NCBI GenBank assembly: GCA_014361295.1
Contig: JACIVX010000001.1
Span: 1,396,293-1,460,292, forward strand
Length of the DNA stretch: 64,000 nucleotides
From: Methanomassiliicoccales archaeon
GTDB taxonomy: Archaea > Thermoplasmatota > Thermoplasmata > Methanomassiliicoccales > JACIVX01
Direction of reading: 5' to 3'
Shown here: piece by piece, positions 35,419 through 45,140 of the stretch
How the letters are laid out: each line of letters begins with the position of its first letter
Numbering within the stretch: position 1 is the stretch's first letter
The notes under the pieces: model-generated
The model's database searches: none
What the model saw: only the letters and a program-made list of their open reading frames with translations
What the model was told of the DNA's origin: nothing
Position numbers and translations under genes: made by a program

Positions 35419-37749
35419 TCATCCGAGCAGTCGCCAGAGCGGCTCTGACCAGTGTTTTCTCAGCACATCAATATCAAGATCGATCAGTTTACTGCGATCA
35501 TAAACGATCATCGCCTTGCCCTCGACCTTTCCGATCCTGATCGCTTCATTCCTCATGATTTCCTTCCAATCACTCTCTTTTTTTTGATCGACTTCGACAA
35601 TCCATCTTGAGTTCGATTCTGAAAAGAGTTTGACGATCGTCTTTTCTTTGCCCATTCCCCCGAGATCGCCGATGAACCCTATGTCCCCGGAAATGCACAT
35701 TTCTGCGATCGCCACTGAAACCCCTCCATCTGAAACATCGTGGCAGGCCCGCACAATTCCCTCATTAATGCAATGTCTAAGTTTCTGCATTCGCTCCGAG
35801 AGAGCCCTGAGGTTTACATCCGGCACAAGATCGCTGCGACCACCAAAGATTCGGAAGAGCGCCGATCCTCCCATCTCTTCCTTCGTCTCTCCAACAACAT
35901 AGACTGGATTTCCCTTCTCCTTGAAGTCTGCGGTCACGCAGCGCCTCACATCATCGACGATCCCTACTCCCATGACCGTCGGTGTCGGGAGCGCAGCACC
36001 TTTGGGTGTTTCGTTATAAAAGCTCACGTTTCCAGATGGTGCCGCGATACCGAGGGCTTTGAGCGCATCACCAATTCCCCTCACGCATTCCTTGAATTCC
36101 CAGAGCCTCTCAGGCTTTTCAGGATTTCCAAAATTCAGACAATCGGTGATTGCGTGAGGCATTGCTCCTACGGCTGTCAGATTCCTGCAGACCTCATCAA
36201 TTGCGCTCAATCCTCCGCGATAAGGATCAAGCGCTGTGAACCAGGGGTTTACGCCGACGGCGATAGCGAGACCTTTCTTAGAATGATGTAAAGGCTTAAT
36301 GACCGCTGCATCTCCAGCCCCCCTCTTCCCCATTTTTCCTTGGAGAGGTTTGATGACGGTGCATCCTCGTACCTCGTGGTCGTATTGTCTGATGATCCAT
36401 TCCTTGGATGCGATGTTCGGGTCAGCGATAACCCGCAGGAGTACCTCATTCAAATCTGACGGTAGCGAGGGATACTCCGTTTCCCCCCGCAATTCCCTTT
36501 TCTTCTCGAGAATCGGTCGGCAGTATTCAGGGCCTTTTGCAAAGAAATCGAGATCGAGCTCAAAAACCTTGGTGCTATTGTAGAAAAGACGAACAACCTT
36601 TTCCTCGATGACCCTCCCAATGACCGTCGCAGGCACATCCCACAAATCGAAGATTTCAATGATTCTTGCAACGTTTTCCTTCGGAGCGGAGAGCATCATC
36701 CTTTCCTGCGATTCCGAAACCCAAATCTCCCATGGCGCCAGGCCAGTTTCCTTCAGCGGCACCTTATCAAGATCAACCTCCGCGCCGCATCCGCCAGCAA
36801 GAGCAAGTTCGCCGACGACGCACGAAAGACCGCCACCGCCGAGATCCTTCATTCCCGAGATCAGTTGTTTTGCGTTGACCTCGAGGCACGCGTGGATTAG
36901 CGGCTCTTTCATGATTGGATCTCCCAATTGGACAGCGCCTCTCGATTTCTCTTCCGAAGTTTCATCGAGTTCCGCGGAGGCAAAAGTTACTCCGTGTATA
37001 CCGTCCCTGCCAGTTTTCCCGCCAGCGAGGATGAGAACATCGTTCGAATTTCTAACAGCATTTCGAAGAATTCGATCCCTTCTGACAATGCCAACACATC
37101 CTACGTTAACTAAGCAGTTTCCGATATAGCGCTCGTCGAAAAAGACTGCGCCGCATAGCGTGGGTACCCCAATCCGGTTGCCGTAATCTCTAATTCCTGC
37201 GACAACACCCCCGAGTAGGTATTTTGGGTGTTTCGTGCCTGGAGGTAACTCACCGTCGAAATCGAGCGGACCGAAGAAGAGGGGGTCGATGAGTGCGACC
37301 GGTCGCGCGCCCATGCAGAGGACATCTCTGACGATGCCGCCGATGCCCGTTGCAGCGCCGCCATAAGGTTCGACGGCCGACGGGTGGTTATGGCTTTCGA
37401 TCCTGAGAGCGTAGGCATATTCGTTGTCGAATACCATAACACCCGCATCACCCTTTGCAAGGATGTCAGGGTGGTCGATGTTGAAAATGTGCTCCCTTAG
37501 AAAGACTTTTGAGCTCTTGTAACAGCAATGTTCGCTCCAGGCCTGAGCGAGCGATTGCAACTCGACGTCAGTCGGGAGTCGACCTTTGCGCTCAAAATAT
37601 CGTTTGATTGTTTTCATCTCCTCGAGGCTGAGGTTCAATCCCATGGCATGGCTGATTTCAACTAAATCGTGATCAGTTGCAGAAAGGAGATCAATTTCTG
37701 ACAGTTCGAAGGGCACCTGTCGCCTTTTAATGAGATTCTCCAGCGCCAT
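35419..37749 (-). CDS. purL: Phosphoribosylformylglycinamidine synthase, synthetase subunit
   Basis: 776 residues. It is the ATP-dependent enzyme that converts FGAR to FGAM in purine synthesis, small-PurL type working with PurS and PurQ. AQAWSEHCCYKSSKVFLREH, LRIESHNHPSAVEPYGGAATGIGGIVRD, GVVAGIRDYGNRIGVPTL and MKDLGGGGLSCVVGE are hallmark sequences, and the second half repeats the AIRS-like fold (VGVNPWFTALDPYRGGLSAI, ITDCLNFGNPEKPE, ACHDVSDGGVSVAIAEM). It starts 7 bases after the purS stop. Long plus-strand frames opposite it are shadows. Confidence 0.96.
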   Translation of the reverse strand: MALENLIKRRQVPFELSEIDLLSATDHDLVEISHAMGLNLSLEEMKTIKRYFERKGRLPTDVELQSLAQAWSEHCCYKSSKVFLREHIFNIDHPDILAKGDAGVMVFDNEYAYALRIESHNHPSAVEPYGGAATGIGGIVRDVLCMGARPVALIDPLFFGPLDFDGELPPGTKHPKYLLGGVVAGIRDYGNRIGVPTLCGAVFFDERYIGNCLVNVGCVGIVRRDRILRNAVRNSNDVLILAGGKTGRDGIHGVTFASAELDETSEEKSRGAVQLGDPIMKEPLIHACLEVNAKQLISGMKDLGGGGLSCVVGELALAGGCGAEVDLDKVPLKETGLAPWEIWVSESQERMMLSAPKENVARIIEIFDLWDVPATVIGRVIEEKVVRLFYNSTKVFELDLDFFAKGPEYCRPILEKKRELRGETEYPSLPSDLNEVLLRVIADPNIASKEWIIRQYDHEVRGCTVIKPLQGKMGKRGAGDAAVIKPLHHSKKGLAIAVGVNPWFTALDPYRGGLSAIDEVCRNLTAVGAMPHAITDCLNFGNPEKPERLWEFKECVRGIGDALKALGIAAPSGNVSFYNETPKGAALPTPTVMGVGIVDDVRRCVTADFKEKGNPVYVVGETKEEMGGSALFRIFGGRSDLVPDVNLRALSERMQKLRHCINEGIVRACHDVSDGGVSVAIAEMCISGDIGFIGDLGGMGKEKTIVKLFSESNSRWIVEVDQKKESDWKEIMRNEAIRIGKVEGKAMIVYDRSKLIDLDIDVLRKHWSEPLWRLLG

Positions 37750-37756
37750 AAATTAA

Positions 37757-37996
37757 TCACTTCAATTCGATTTTGTAATTGTGGATTACCGGATTCGCAA
37801 GCAAGCGTCTGCACATTTCTTCGCAGGTGGCGATCGCTTCTCTCTCTGCCATATCGAGGTCGATCTCGAATAGTTTAACTGAGCGCACGCCCTTAATATT
37901 CTTGAAACCCAAAAGCTCAAGGGCCTTCTTCGTATTCTGTCCCTCTGGATCAGCAACACCAGGCTTCAACTCTATGCGTATGTCGACGACAACCAT
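37757..37996 (-). CDS. purS: Phosphoribosylformylglycinamidine synthase subunit PurS
   Basis: 79 residues, the normal length. VDIRIELKPGVADPEGQNTKKALELLGFKNI and VRSVKLFEIDL are near consensus; the small alpha/beta protein forms the hub joining PurL and PurQ. AAAGGTG lies just upstream of the ATG. It is first in the purS-purL-purQ operon, with 7 bases to purL. Confidence 0.95.
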   Translation of the reverse strand: MVVVDIRIELKPGVADPEGQNTKKALELLGFKNIKGVRSVKLFEIDLDMAEREAIATCEEMCRRLLANPVIHNYKIELK

Positions 37997-38043
37997 GGGA
38001 GCACCTTTTGGTAGATTCTCTGTGCCCTACTTAATCCTGTTCA

Positions 38044-38700
38044 CTAACCAAATAATCCCATGAAATAATCATTTATTGACTGGAAAACGCCTGAGAGGAT
38101 GAAGTTCACCGCAACTGCCGCGAGAAGGAGACCCATGATTCTTGAAAAAGCCATCGCACCGCTTCTGCCCATTCTCCTGAACAACGGTTCTGAGTATGTG
38201 AGCAATAAGTAGCTGATGATGACCGTCAGAATGATCGAGATGAAAATCGAAAACATATCAACGATCATATCGCTTGACTTCATGGCCTCCGAAACAAATA
38301 TCATCACGGTCGTGATCGCGCCTGGACCTGCGAACATTGGAATGCCGAGCGGTACAATTCCGACAACCTCCTTCGCCATCGCCTCTTCCTGATCCTCATC
38401 GCTGATCTTAGCCCTTGAACGCTGGCCGTGCATCATTGAAAAGGCAACGGAAAAGAGCAGAAGGCCGCCCGCGATCTTGAATGCTGGAATCGTGATTCCG
38501 TATAACGAGAAAATCCATTGGCCGAAAATTGCGAAAACGAAAAGCACGCCAGTGGTAACCGTACAAATCTTTCTGATGACCTTCTTCTTCAATTCCTTGG
38601 AATATCCCATCGTGACTGCTTCAAAGATCGGGATATTGCCAATTGGATTGACGATGGCGAAGATGGTTGCAAACGCGCTCAGGGCAAACTCGAAACTCAT
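38044..38700 (-). CDS. MarC-family integral membrane protein
   Basis: 218 residues with six hydrophobic segments. FATIFAIVNPIGNIPIFEAVT (first segment, with the NPxGxxPxF signature), LLFSVAFSMMHGQ, and the VVGIVPLGIPMFAGPGAITTVMIF motif in the middle match the MarC/UPF0056 family. The transported solute of the family is not known. It ends 48 bases upstream of purS and may or may not share its transcript. The preceding gene on this strand is the tRNA methyltransferase, 23 bases away. Confidence 0.9.
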   Translation of the reverse strand: MSFEFALSAFATIFAIVNPIGNIPIFEAVTMGYSKELKKKVIRKICTVTTGVLFVFAIFGQWIFSLYGITIPAFKIAGGLLLFSVAFSMMHGQRSRAKISDEDQEEAMAKEVVGIVPLGIPMFAGPGAITTVMIFVSEAMKSSDMIVDMFSIFISIILTVIISYLLLTYSEPLFRRMGRSGAMAFSRIMGLLLAAVAVNFILSGVFQSINDYFMGLFG

Positions 38701-38723
38701 GCAATTTCCTCATCTTTATCCAA

Positions 38724-39503
38724 TTAGTTAACACTTGGCTTTTCTCGCAGGACTTTTCGTGCAAAAATGAGATATCCAGTATGGCCAAGCATTTCAAAGG
38801 CAGGTCTCGTACCCCCTTCGTGAACCTCCATTGGTCTCTGTAAATTTTCAAATGCCCGGATTTCCACATAGCCCTCGGTTCTCAATCGCTTTACGGTGTT
38901 TTCCAGCTGGTTGACATTTGGAACATATGCACAGAATCTTCCCCCGCCTTTCAACATCTTAGTCACGTTGTCGAGTGCTTCCCAGGGATCTGGGATGTCG
39001 AGAACCGCCGCATCAACGGGCATATCCATCTTGGCCGTTTTAATATCATCGATTCTCAACTCCCAATGTTTTTCCAGTTGGCTCCTCATCACGTTCTTTT
39101 TAGCTTTTTGAGCAAATTCTTGCCTTAACTCAAATGAAATGACCTTACCATAAGGTTGAATCGCGTTCAGGAGCGCGATGGTCAGGCATCCTGAACCAGC
39201 GCCAGCCTCGACCACGATATCCCCGCATTTTAAATTAAGAAAATGAACGATGTGGGCAGCGTCCTTACTGATGATGACTTGGGTGCTGCGTTCAATCGAC
39301 TCCATTAGCTCAGGGACTCCAGGTCTGAGAACAAAAAATCTTTTACCAGCGATTTCAACTGAAATGCCGTTTTCAGCGCCGATAATTCTATTCCCATCGA
39401 GAATCCCGAGACCCTCGATCTTAATCATATTCTTTTTTAAAATGAACCAATAGCGCCTACCTTTATCATCGAGCAAGTAAAGAGTCTCGCCTTCCTTCAG
39501 CAT
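38724..39503 (-). CDS. trmI: tRNA (adenine-58 or 57/58, N1)-methyltransferase TrmI
   Basis: 259 residues. The N-terminal beta domain (EGETLYLLDDKGRRYWFIL) precedes a class I SAM-methyltransferase fold with ISKDAAHIVHFLNLKCGDIVVEAGAGSGCLTIALL (motif I), ISFELRQEFAQKAKKN and the catalytic-site DAAVLDIPDPWEAL (Asp-Pro-Trp). The family methylates A58, and in archaea also A57, of the tRNA T loop, the same loop that is intron-interrupted in the tRNA-Lys gene of this window. The C-terminus contains GTRPAFEMLGHTGYLIFARK, typical of the family. Confidence 0.92.
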   Translation of the reverse strand: MLKEGETLYLLDDKGRRYWFILKKNMIKIEGLGILDGNRIIGAENGISVEIAGKRFFVLRPGVPELMESIERSTQVIISKDAAHIVHFLNLKCGDIVVEAGAGSGCLTIALLNAIQPYGKVISFELRQEFAQKAKKNVMRSQLEKHWELRIDDIKTAKMDMPVDAAVLDIPDPWEALDNVTKMLKGGGRFCAYVPNVNQLENTVKRLRTEGYVEIRAFENLQRPMEVHEGGTRPAFEMLGHTGYLIFARKVLREKPSVN

Positions 39504-39552
39504 TTGAGTTGTAGATGTGCCCAGGTAAAGAAAAGCATTTTGGGGACCATTG

Positions 39553-39972
39553 TCAATATCTCAAATTCTTTCCACATCCGGGGCAGTTCCAATCGTGGAT
39601 GGAAATCGCGGCACCGCAATAGGGGCATCGCGGAATCCCTTCAATTTGTTGCACGTGCCTCCTTTCATCCTTCTCGTTTTTCTTTTCTTTTTCGTCAGAC
39701 GACACTACAGGTTGGATCGCTTTCTTTTCTTCAAATTCATACTTTGGCGCATCGTATCGGGGCTCTGGCGGATACTTGGTTTCACGTATCAGTCTTTGTC
39801 TCGACGCGTATTTGTAAAGGATCGCTCCGATGATGCTGAGAAAGAATCCAGCAATAACCCAATCGAGTGCAGCTTCATTGAATTTCGATCTCGAATCGTT
39901 GAAAATCCAAAGGGCAATCACTGCTCCTGTCGCAAACCAGATGAGTATGATCACGAAGGCAAGGAGTGGCAT
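39553..39972 (-). CDS. Membrane protein with C-terminal zinc ribbon
   Basis: 139 residues. Two membrane helices lie at about 4-24 and 36-56, then a charged Glu/Lys-rich linker (about 65-110), and finally a zinc ribbon with CPYCGAAISIHDWNCPGCGK (two CxxC pairs). The helices anchor the ribbon to the membrane, probably on the inner face because the linker is highly charged. Function unknown; such membrane-anchored ribbons are frequent in archaea. No operon partner is evident. Confidence 0.7.
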   Translation of the reverse strand: MPLLAFVIILIWFATGAVIALWIFNDSRSKFNEAALDWVIAGFFLSIIGAILYKYASRQRLIRETKYPPEPRYDAPKYEFEEKKAIQPVVSSDEKEKKNEKDERRHVQQIEGIPRCPYCGAAISIHDWNCPGCGKNLRY

Positions 39973-40312
39973 CCCATGACCCTAATGACAATCGCCGTCG
40001 GATTATTTAAACATTAGCTGGCTTGAAGACCTTCTCCAGCGCTTATCATCTTTCCATACGCTCATGGATAGAAAAGCTCAATCGTGTTTCCTTGTTGATT
40101 CATCGTGATTACTACACCTCGCAGACAGTCACTATCCAAAGACCTCGAGCTTTTTGAAATCTGATTCTCTGCTGTAATAGTAACGAAAGAAGTCTCAATG
40201 CATTTGGCGGTTTAATATTACATCTTCGTTCCAATATACGTCCTGAGCATTAAGGAGTCCAGTTAATCTTCAAACTAAAGGATTTTATACGGTGAAGGCA
40301 TTGAGCAACTCG

Positions 40313-40519
40313 ATGGCCGAATCCCAGTTTCCGAGAAAACTTAAAATGGCGTTATCTCTGCTCCTGATCATTGCCGGCTTCTCGATGTACTGGGCATGGG
40401 GGTTGCTTTACGGAAGCTGGAATATTTTTCAAAAGGAATTCATCGGCGTTTACTCGATTGTCATCGTGCTGTTCGGCTTCGGAATACTCGGACTTATTTT
40501 ATCTCTAAAGGGAAAATGA
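40313..40519 (+). CDS. Small two-helix membrane protein
   Basis: 68 residues from the ATG at 40313. TTTTATAC at 40283-40290 lies about 26 bases upstream of that ATG, so the mRNA is probably leaderless; a GTG at 40292 is an in-frame alternative. Two hydrophobic helices (LKMALSLLLIIAGFSMYWAWGLL and IGVYSIVIVLFGFGILGLIL) are joined by a short loop with YGSWNIFQKEF. Function unknown. The roughly 290 bases to its left (39973-40282) show no other gene. Confidence 0.6.
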   Translation: MAESQFPRKLKMALSLLLIIAGFSMYWAWGLLYGSWNIFQKEFIGVYSIVIVLFGFGILGLILSLKGK

Positions 40520-40670
40520 AGCCTTTCTGTGCTTTTTGGCCTTCTTCAGTACCCAGCATTCTTTACGTCGCCTGTGGTTCATGAAAGTCGCTTGTACTAT
40601 GATGGCGACATCGTTTTTCGGTCGTTAATTTAGTCCCGTTTCGACGATCCATTGTTTACACGAAAGGAAT

Positions 40671-42068
40671 TTACATCGCTCTCGCCGCATAAGCAACGAT
40701 TTCCGTCGGTTTTCCGCAGACAATGCACGGTCCATGAAATTCTTCTTTATAGTAGGGGGTACCCAGCAGCTTTAGTTCTGTCATCTCTTCAAATCTCTTC
40801 CCGCAATCCTCTGAACCACACCAGCCGAAACGCACGATTTTCTTGGGGATGTTCTCAATCGAATCGATCGTCTCGATCGATTTCATCAGATTTTCGCGAG
40901 CCTTCTTGAGAAGATCATCGGCTATCTGTGTTAAAATTCTTCTGACCGCATCGACAACTTCGATTCGATTGATTGTTCCACGCTCCCCCTCGTCCCTTCT
41001 TACAAATGTCACAACATTTTGCGCAATATCCCTCGCACCGAGCTCAAGTCTCAGCGGTACCCCTTTAATCTCCCAGTCGTAGAACTTGCTTCCTGGTCTT
41101 TCGTCTCTGTCATCAAGTTTGACTCTGATCCCCGCATGTGCAAGCTCGTCCCTCAGTTTTACCGCCTCTCTCGTGATCTCCTCAGTCTTTCCTTTTGCAA
41201 GTATCGGAATGATGACGACTTGGAAAGGCGCGATGTCTGGTGGCAAAATGAGCCCACGATCATCGCCGTGAACGCCCACGACAGCGCCTACGAGCCGCTC
41301 ACTCATGCCGAATGTCGTCTGATGCACATATCTTATGTTGCCTTCTGGATCTTCATATTTGATCTCGAACGGTCTCGAGAAGTTCTCTCTGTAATGGTGA
41401 ATGCTGCCGAGCTGCAAGCTGCGCCCATCTGGTAAAGCGGTATCGACACCTACCGTGTAGTAAGCGCCTGGGAATTTGTCCCAGTCTGTCCTTTTTAACA
41501 GCAAATAGGGGAGACAAAGACGGCGCGCGATTCGTTCAAGGATAACAAAGTCTTCTTCTACCTGCCGCTGTGCGTCCTCCTCATCAACATGGCAGGTGTG
41601 AGATTCAAAGAAATGAATTTCTCTTACCCTGATGAATGCCCTCGTCTGCTTTGTCTCATACCTGAATGTGTTCACGATTTGATAAACTTTCAAGGGCAGA
41701 TCAGTATGTGACCTGATCCAGAGTGAGAATATCGGATACATCGCCGTCTCGCTTGTTGGCCTCAAGAGTAGCCTGATATCAAGGGGATTTGTTCCTGCAT
41801 GTGTAACCCAGTATACTTCCGCATCGAATCCCTTGATATGTTCTTTTTCCTTCCTAAATTCCGTCTCAGGGATGAGCAGTGGAAAGTAAACTTCCTCATG
41901 TCCAGTCGCGTCACACTCTTTTCTGATGAATGAGTCAATGAGGGACATGATCTTCCATCCGTAAGGCGTCCAGACATTCATTCCTTTGATCGGATACCTC
42001 TTATCCGTGAGATTCGCTTTTTCGACGATTTCGTTGTACCATTCGCTGAAATTCTCTTCTTTTTTCAT
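40671..42068 (-). CDS. proS: Prolyl-tRNA synthetase (archaeal/eukaryal type)
   Basis: 465 residues, class II. ENFSEWYNEIVEKANLTDK at the N-terminus, then the motif 2 region (LLLRPTSETAMYPIFSLWIRS, then FRYETKQTRAFIRVREIHFFE) and motif 3 (VHGDDRGLILPPDIAP) are characteristic. The anticodon-binding domain follows, and the C-terminus has a zinc site (CGSEDCGKRFEEM and CIVCGKPTEIV). It attaches proline to tRNA-Pro. An editing domain is absent, as in the archaeal class. It stands alone, with a promoter expected upstream of 42068. Confidence 0.96.
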   Translation of the reverse strand: MKKEENFSEWYNEIVEKANLTDKRYPIKGMNVWTPYGWKIMSLIDSFIRKECDATGHEEVYFPLLIPETEFRKEKEHIKGFDAEVYWVTHAGTNPLDIRLLLRPTSETAMYPIFSLWIRSHTDLPLKVYQIVNTFRYETKQTRAFIRVREIHFFESHTCHVDEEDAQRQVEEDFVILERIARRLCLPYLLLKRTDWDKFPGAYYTVGVDTALPDGRSLQLGSIHHYRENFSRPFEIKYEDPEGNIRYVHQTTFGMSERLVGAVVGVHGDDRGLILPPDIAPFQVVIIPILAKGKTEEITREAVKLRDELAHAGIRVKLDDRDERPGSKFYDWEIKGVPLRLELGARDIAQNVVTFVRRDEGERGTINRIEVVDAVRRILTQIADDLLKKARENLMKSIETIDSIENIPKKIVRFGWCGSEDCGKRFEEMTELKLLGTPYYKEEFHGPCIVCGKPTEIVAYAARAM

Positions 42069-42167
42069 GTATCCGCCCCTTGAAAAAGGAATTGGAAATT
42101 AGACCTCCGTTCTATAAAATTTTCCAGCCTCATTTGAAAGATTGTCATGGTCAATCTTGTGATCAAT

Positions 42168-43019
42168 TCATTGGAGAGCGGCGGCGATTGCTGGCGCCAC
42201 GGATATCATTGACACTTCCCCTTCAATCGTGTTCGTAGCCACGATCTTGTCGCAAGACTTTCTCAGGCGTTCGAGTGCGCCGCCGATGAAAAGTCCGTGT
42301 GTGCAGGCAGCGTAGACCGCTTTCGCTCCGAGTCTTCGCAGCTCTCTCGTTGCCGCTTCGATTGTACCGCCCGTTGAAATAATATCATCGACGATAAGCA
42401 CCTTTTTTCCTCTAGCGTCGACATTACTTGGTGTTATTCTCACCTCAGTACCGCTTAATCTTGTCTTGAGAAGATGATCCCATGTCGAACCCAAAACCGA
42501 TGCAACGGCCTTCGCCCTACCTGAAGCTCCCTGATCTGGAGCGAGAACGAGGTCGATCCCATCATTGATGAAATATTTTCCGATACATTCCGCTGCGTGA
42601 ACATCGATCGCTGTAGCTTTTCCAAACCATTCGATGATCTTTGGGGTGTGAATATCGACCGTGATAACCTTATCTGCTTCGAGGTCAAGATGTTTAGCCA
42701 TGACACGAGCGCTGATGGCCTCGCCCTTGAGGAAGATCTTATCCTGACGGGCATATCCGAAGTAAGGGATTACATTGATAATCTTCTTCGCGCCGAGATT
42801 TCTGGCAGCATCCTGCAAGAGAAAGAGTTCGACGAGCATGTCATTCGGATACGAATTTTGAACGATGATAACCTCCTCATCAATCATTTCCTTCTCAATC
42901 CGAACATAACATTCCCCGTCTGGGAATTTCCTCGAAGTTGCCCGGACATGTTCAAGATTGATTCGCTCAGCAAGATCATTAGCCAGATTCCTTGAAGATG
43001 AGCCACTTACGATGATCAT
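42168..43019 (-). CDS. prs: Ribose-phosphate pyrophosphokinase
   Basis: 283 residues, the short archaeal PRPP synthase (class III-like). IVSGSSSRNLANDLAERI, the flexible-loop region KIFLKGEAISARVMAKHL, VLAPDQGASGRAKAVA and the PRPP-binding loop KKVLIVDDIISTGGTIEAATREL identify it. It supplies PRPP to the purine genes nearby (purS-L-Q, on the same strand 4 kb away) and to other nucleotide and amino-acid pathways. It is shorter than bacterial Prs (about 310-320 aa). Confidence 0.94.
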   Translation of the reverse strand: MIIVSGSSSRNLANDLAERINLEHVRATSRKFPDGECYVRIEKEMIDEEVIIVQNSYPNDMLVELFLLQDAARNLGAKKIINVIPYFGYARQDKIFLKGEAISARVMAKHLDLEADKVITVDIHTPKIIEWFGKATAIDVHAAECIGKYFINDGIDLVLAPDQGASGRAKAVASVLGSTWDHLLKTRLSGTEVRITPSNVDARGKKVLIVDDIISTGGTIEAATRELRRLGAKAVYAACTHGLFIGGALERLRKSCDKIVATNTIEGEVSMISVAPAIAAALQ

Positions 43020-43259
43020 TTATGGGGAGAATCATCCTTTTGCATTTAATATCTATCCATGTGGTGACGCTCAGAAGGTGAGAACTTTTCACTTCATCTC
43101 TAATGCGAGACCTTTGAGAAAAGCGATTTGAAAAATGATTTGCATCGATTTCTCCTTTTATGTGAAAAATCCGTGTTGCTGGCGTAAGCCAGTGATGGTG
43201 AGGGGGTTTCGGAAACATTTTTATCCTGAGCGAATGATATCGAAGACGGATGGGATGCG

Positions 43260-44786
43260 ATGGAAACCGATTCTGCCGTAGACACAACGGAGAGCAACGC
43301 TTCTCACAAGATTAACAAATACCCTGACCTCGAATGTGTTGGGGTTATCTACGGCAATGTCGGAACGACCTCGTTCAATTGCCGCGCGACTGGGAATATG
43401 GAGCGGTTGCAATACGTCCAGGTTGAACACGAGACTGACGGCTGGGTGTTGGGGATTGTATCAGAAATGGAGCGAAAGACCGATCTCTCCATCGAAAGGG
43501 CAAAGATGGTCTCGGAGGGGGAGGTCGTACCGATCGAGGAGAAAGTCACGGCAAAGGTCGACATCATCGGTTTTCGCGATGAAAGGGGTCTTCTTCAAAC
43601 CCCACGCACGCCTTTTAGGGCGGGAGATCTCGTCTATAAGGCCAAAGACACGTTGATCAAGGATGTCATCGGACTTAAGGAGAGAACGGATACTGGTGCC
43701 TACATCGGACTTCTTCTTGGCCACGATATCCGCGTCGAGATCGACATCAATGCGTTGGTTCAGAAACATGTCAGCATACTCGCGAAGACTGGTGGCGGTA
43801 AGAGTTTCCTCTGTGGTGCACTCATCGAAGAGTTGATGAAACATGATGTGACCGTCCTCATCATTGACCCTCATGGGGAATACGGTTCGATGAGGGAAAA
43901 AGGGTCCATTCCGCAAACGACGAGAAATTTCGAGGTTACACCCCGCGGTTACGCGGATAAGATCATCGAATTCGCAACGGATACGAATGTCAACAAGAAC
44001 GCGATTCCTTTGAAATTCACCCTTGCCAATCTTGAGGCAAGGGATTTGCTCAGCCTGACGAACATCAAGAATGTGCGGGCCTATCTGACATCACTGAGAA
44101 AGGCAATCGATAGCGTGAGAAGCATCAAGAAGGAGTATACTCTTAAGGACATAATCAATGTGCTGGAAGCGGATGAAGAGACGCAGAATGCTGCGCTCAT
44201 CGCAGAGCTCGAATATCTTGATGAGATCAATATTTTTGCTGCCAAAGGTACGAGGATCGATGAAATCGTCGTAAAGGGAAAGACGACGATCATTAACCTC
44301 AAAGGTACGCCACCAGATATCCAGGAACTTGTTGTCAATAGGATTGCGACCGCGTTGTTCGAATTACGGAAGGTCGGCAAAATACCGCCGATGATGCTCG
44401 TTGTGGAGGAGGCTCACAACTACTGCCCGCAACAGGGGCTTGCAGCTTCGAGCAAGATCTTCAGAACGATCGCCTCCGAGGGAAGGAAATTCGGCCTCGG
44501 CCTCACCATCATCAGTCAGCGCGCGGCCAAAGTAGACAAGAATGTGTTGAGCCAGTGCAACACGCAGATGATTCTCAAGGTAACCAATCCAAACGATCTG
44601 AAGGCGATTGCCGCGTCTGTGGAGGGATTGACAGCTGGCCTTGCGGATGAAATCCAGAGGTTACCAATCGGTGTCGCGCTTGTTGTCGGCGGAAATATTC
44701 AGATGCCACTTCTGGTTGAAGTGAGACCGAGGGAGAGTAAGCACGGCGGTGAGAGCGTCGAAATCGTACCTTCGAAGAGGGTATGA
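43260..44786 (+). CDS. herA: HerA-like hexameric ATPase/helicase
   Basis: 508 residues. The N-terminal HAS-barrel domain (VGVIYGNVGTTSFNCRATG, LQYVQVEHETDGWVLGIV) precedes the ATPase: ILAKTGGGKSFLCGALIEEL is Walker A, VLIIDPHGEYGSM follows, and LVVEEAHNYCPQQG carries Walker B; ISQRAAKVDKNVLSQCNTQMILK completes the HerA/FtsK-like core. HerA normally works with NurA nuclease in DNA end resection. Here no nurA, mre11 or rad50 gene adjoins it; a DUF357 gene follows 1 base after its stop. It may be the main HerA or a paralogue. Confidence 0.85.
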   Translation: METDSAVDTTESNASHKINKYPDLECVGVIYGNVGTTSFNCRATGNMERLQYVQVEHETDGWVLGIVSEMERKTDLSIERAKMVSEGEVVPIEEKVTAKVDIIGFRDERGLLQTPRTPFRAGDLVYKAKDTLIKDVIGLKERTDTGAYIGLLLGHDIRVEIDINALVQKHVSILAKTGGGKSFLCGALIEELMKHDVTVLIIDPHGEYGSMREKGSIPQTTRNFEVTPRGYADKIIEFATDTNVNKNAIPLKFTLANLEARDLLSLTNIKNVRAYLTSLRKAIDSVRSIKKEYTLKDIINVLEADEETQNAALIAELEYLDEINIFAAKGTRIDEIVVKGKTTIINLKGTPPDIQELVVNRIATALFELRKVGKIPPMMLVVEEAHNYCPQQGLAASSKIFRTIASEGRKFGLGLTIISQRAAKVDKNVLSQCNTQMILKVTNPNDLKAIAASVEGLTAGLADEIQRLPIGVALVVGGNIQMPLLVEVRPRESKHGGESVEIVPSKRV

Positions 44787-44787
44787 G

Positions 44788-45084
44788 ATGCAGAGAAACG
44801 CGATTTCGGAAGATCATCTAATTAGATATTTGGAAATTACAAAACGTGCTCTCGAGACAATCAGGATTGCGGTACCAGCGAGATCGTTTGGTCGAAAATT
44901 GGCAGAAGATTTTCTTCTGATGGCGAAATCTTACTATGAGGACGCGCTTAATTTTAGAAATCAAGGTGATTTGGTCAATAGTTTCGCGTGTGTCAGTTAC
45001 GCTCATGGATGGTTGGATTGCGGTGCGCGCCTCGGCCTCTTTGATGTCGGGGAGAACGATCAACTGTTCACACTTTATGAATAA
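44788..45084 (+). CDS. DUF357 protein
   Basis: 98 residues from the ATG at 44788, one base after the herA stop; earlier in-frame codons lie inside herA. The helical sequence LIRYLEITKRALETIRIAVP, ADFLLMAKSYYEDALNFRNQGDLVNSFACVSYAHGWLDCGARLGLF (in parts) matches the archaeal DUF357 family, which has a SYAHGWLD signature. Role unknown; the tight coupling to HerA suggests a shared DNA-processing task, but that is inference. Confidence 0.8.
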   Translation: MQRNAISEDHLIRYLEITKRALETIRIAVPARSFGRKLAEDFLLMAKSYYEDALNFRNQGDLVNSFACVSYAHGWLDCGARLGLFDVGENDQLFTLYE

Positions 45085-45140
45085 AAAATCTTTCTTGGGG
45101 TGCACCTCAGATCGTTCAATTACCACAAAAGATCACGTAT

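Noticed and set aside
35630-37129. Several long plus-strand frames (up to 183 codons) opposite purL
   Set aside because: They are antisense shadows of a clearly conserved enzyme and have no independent motif or start signal.
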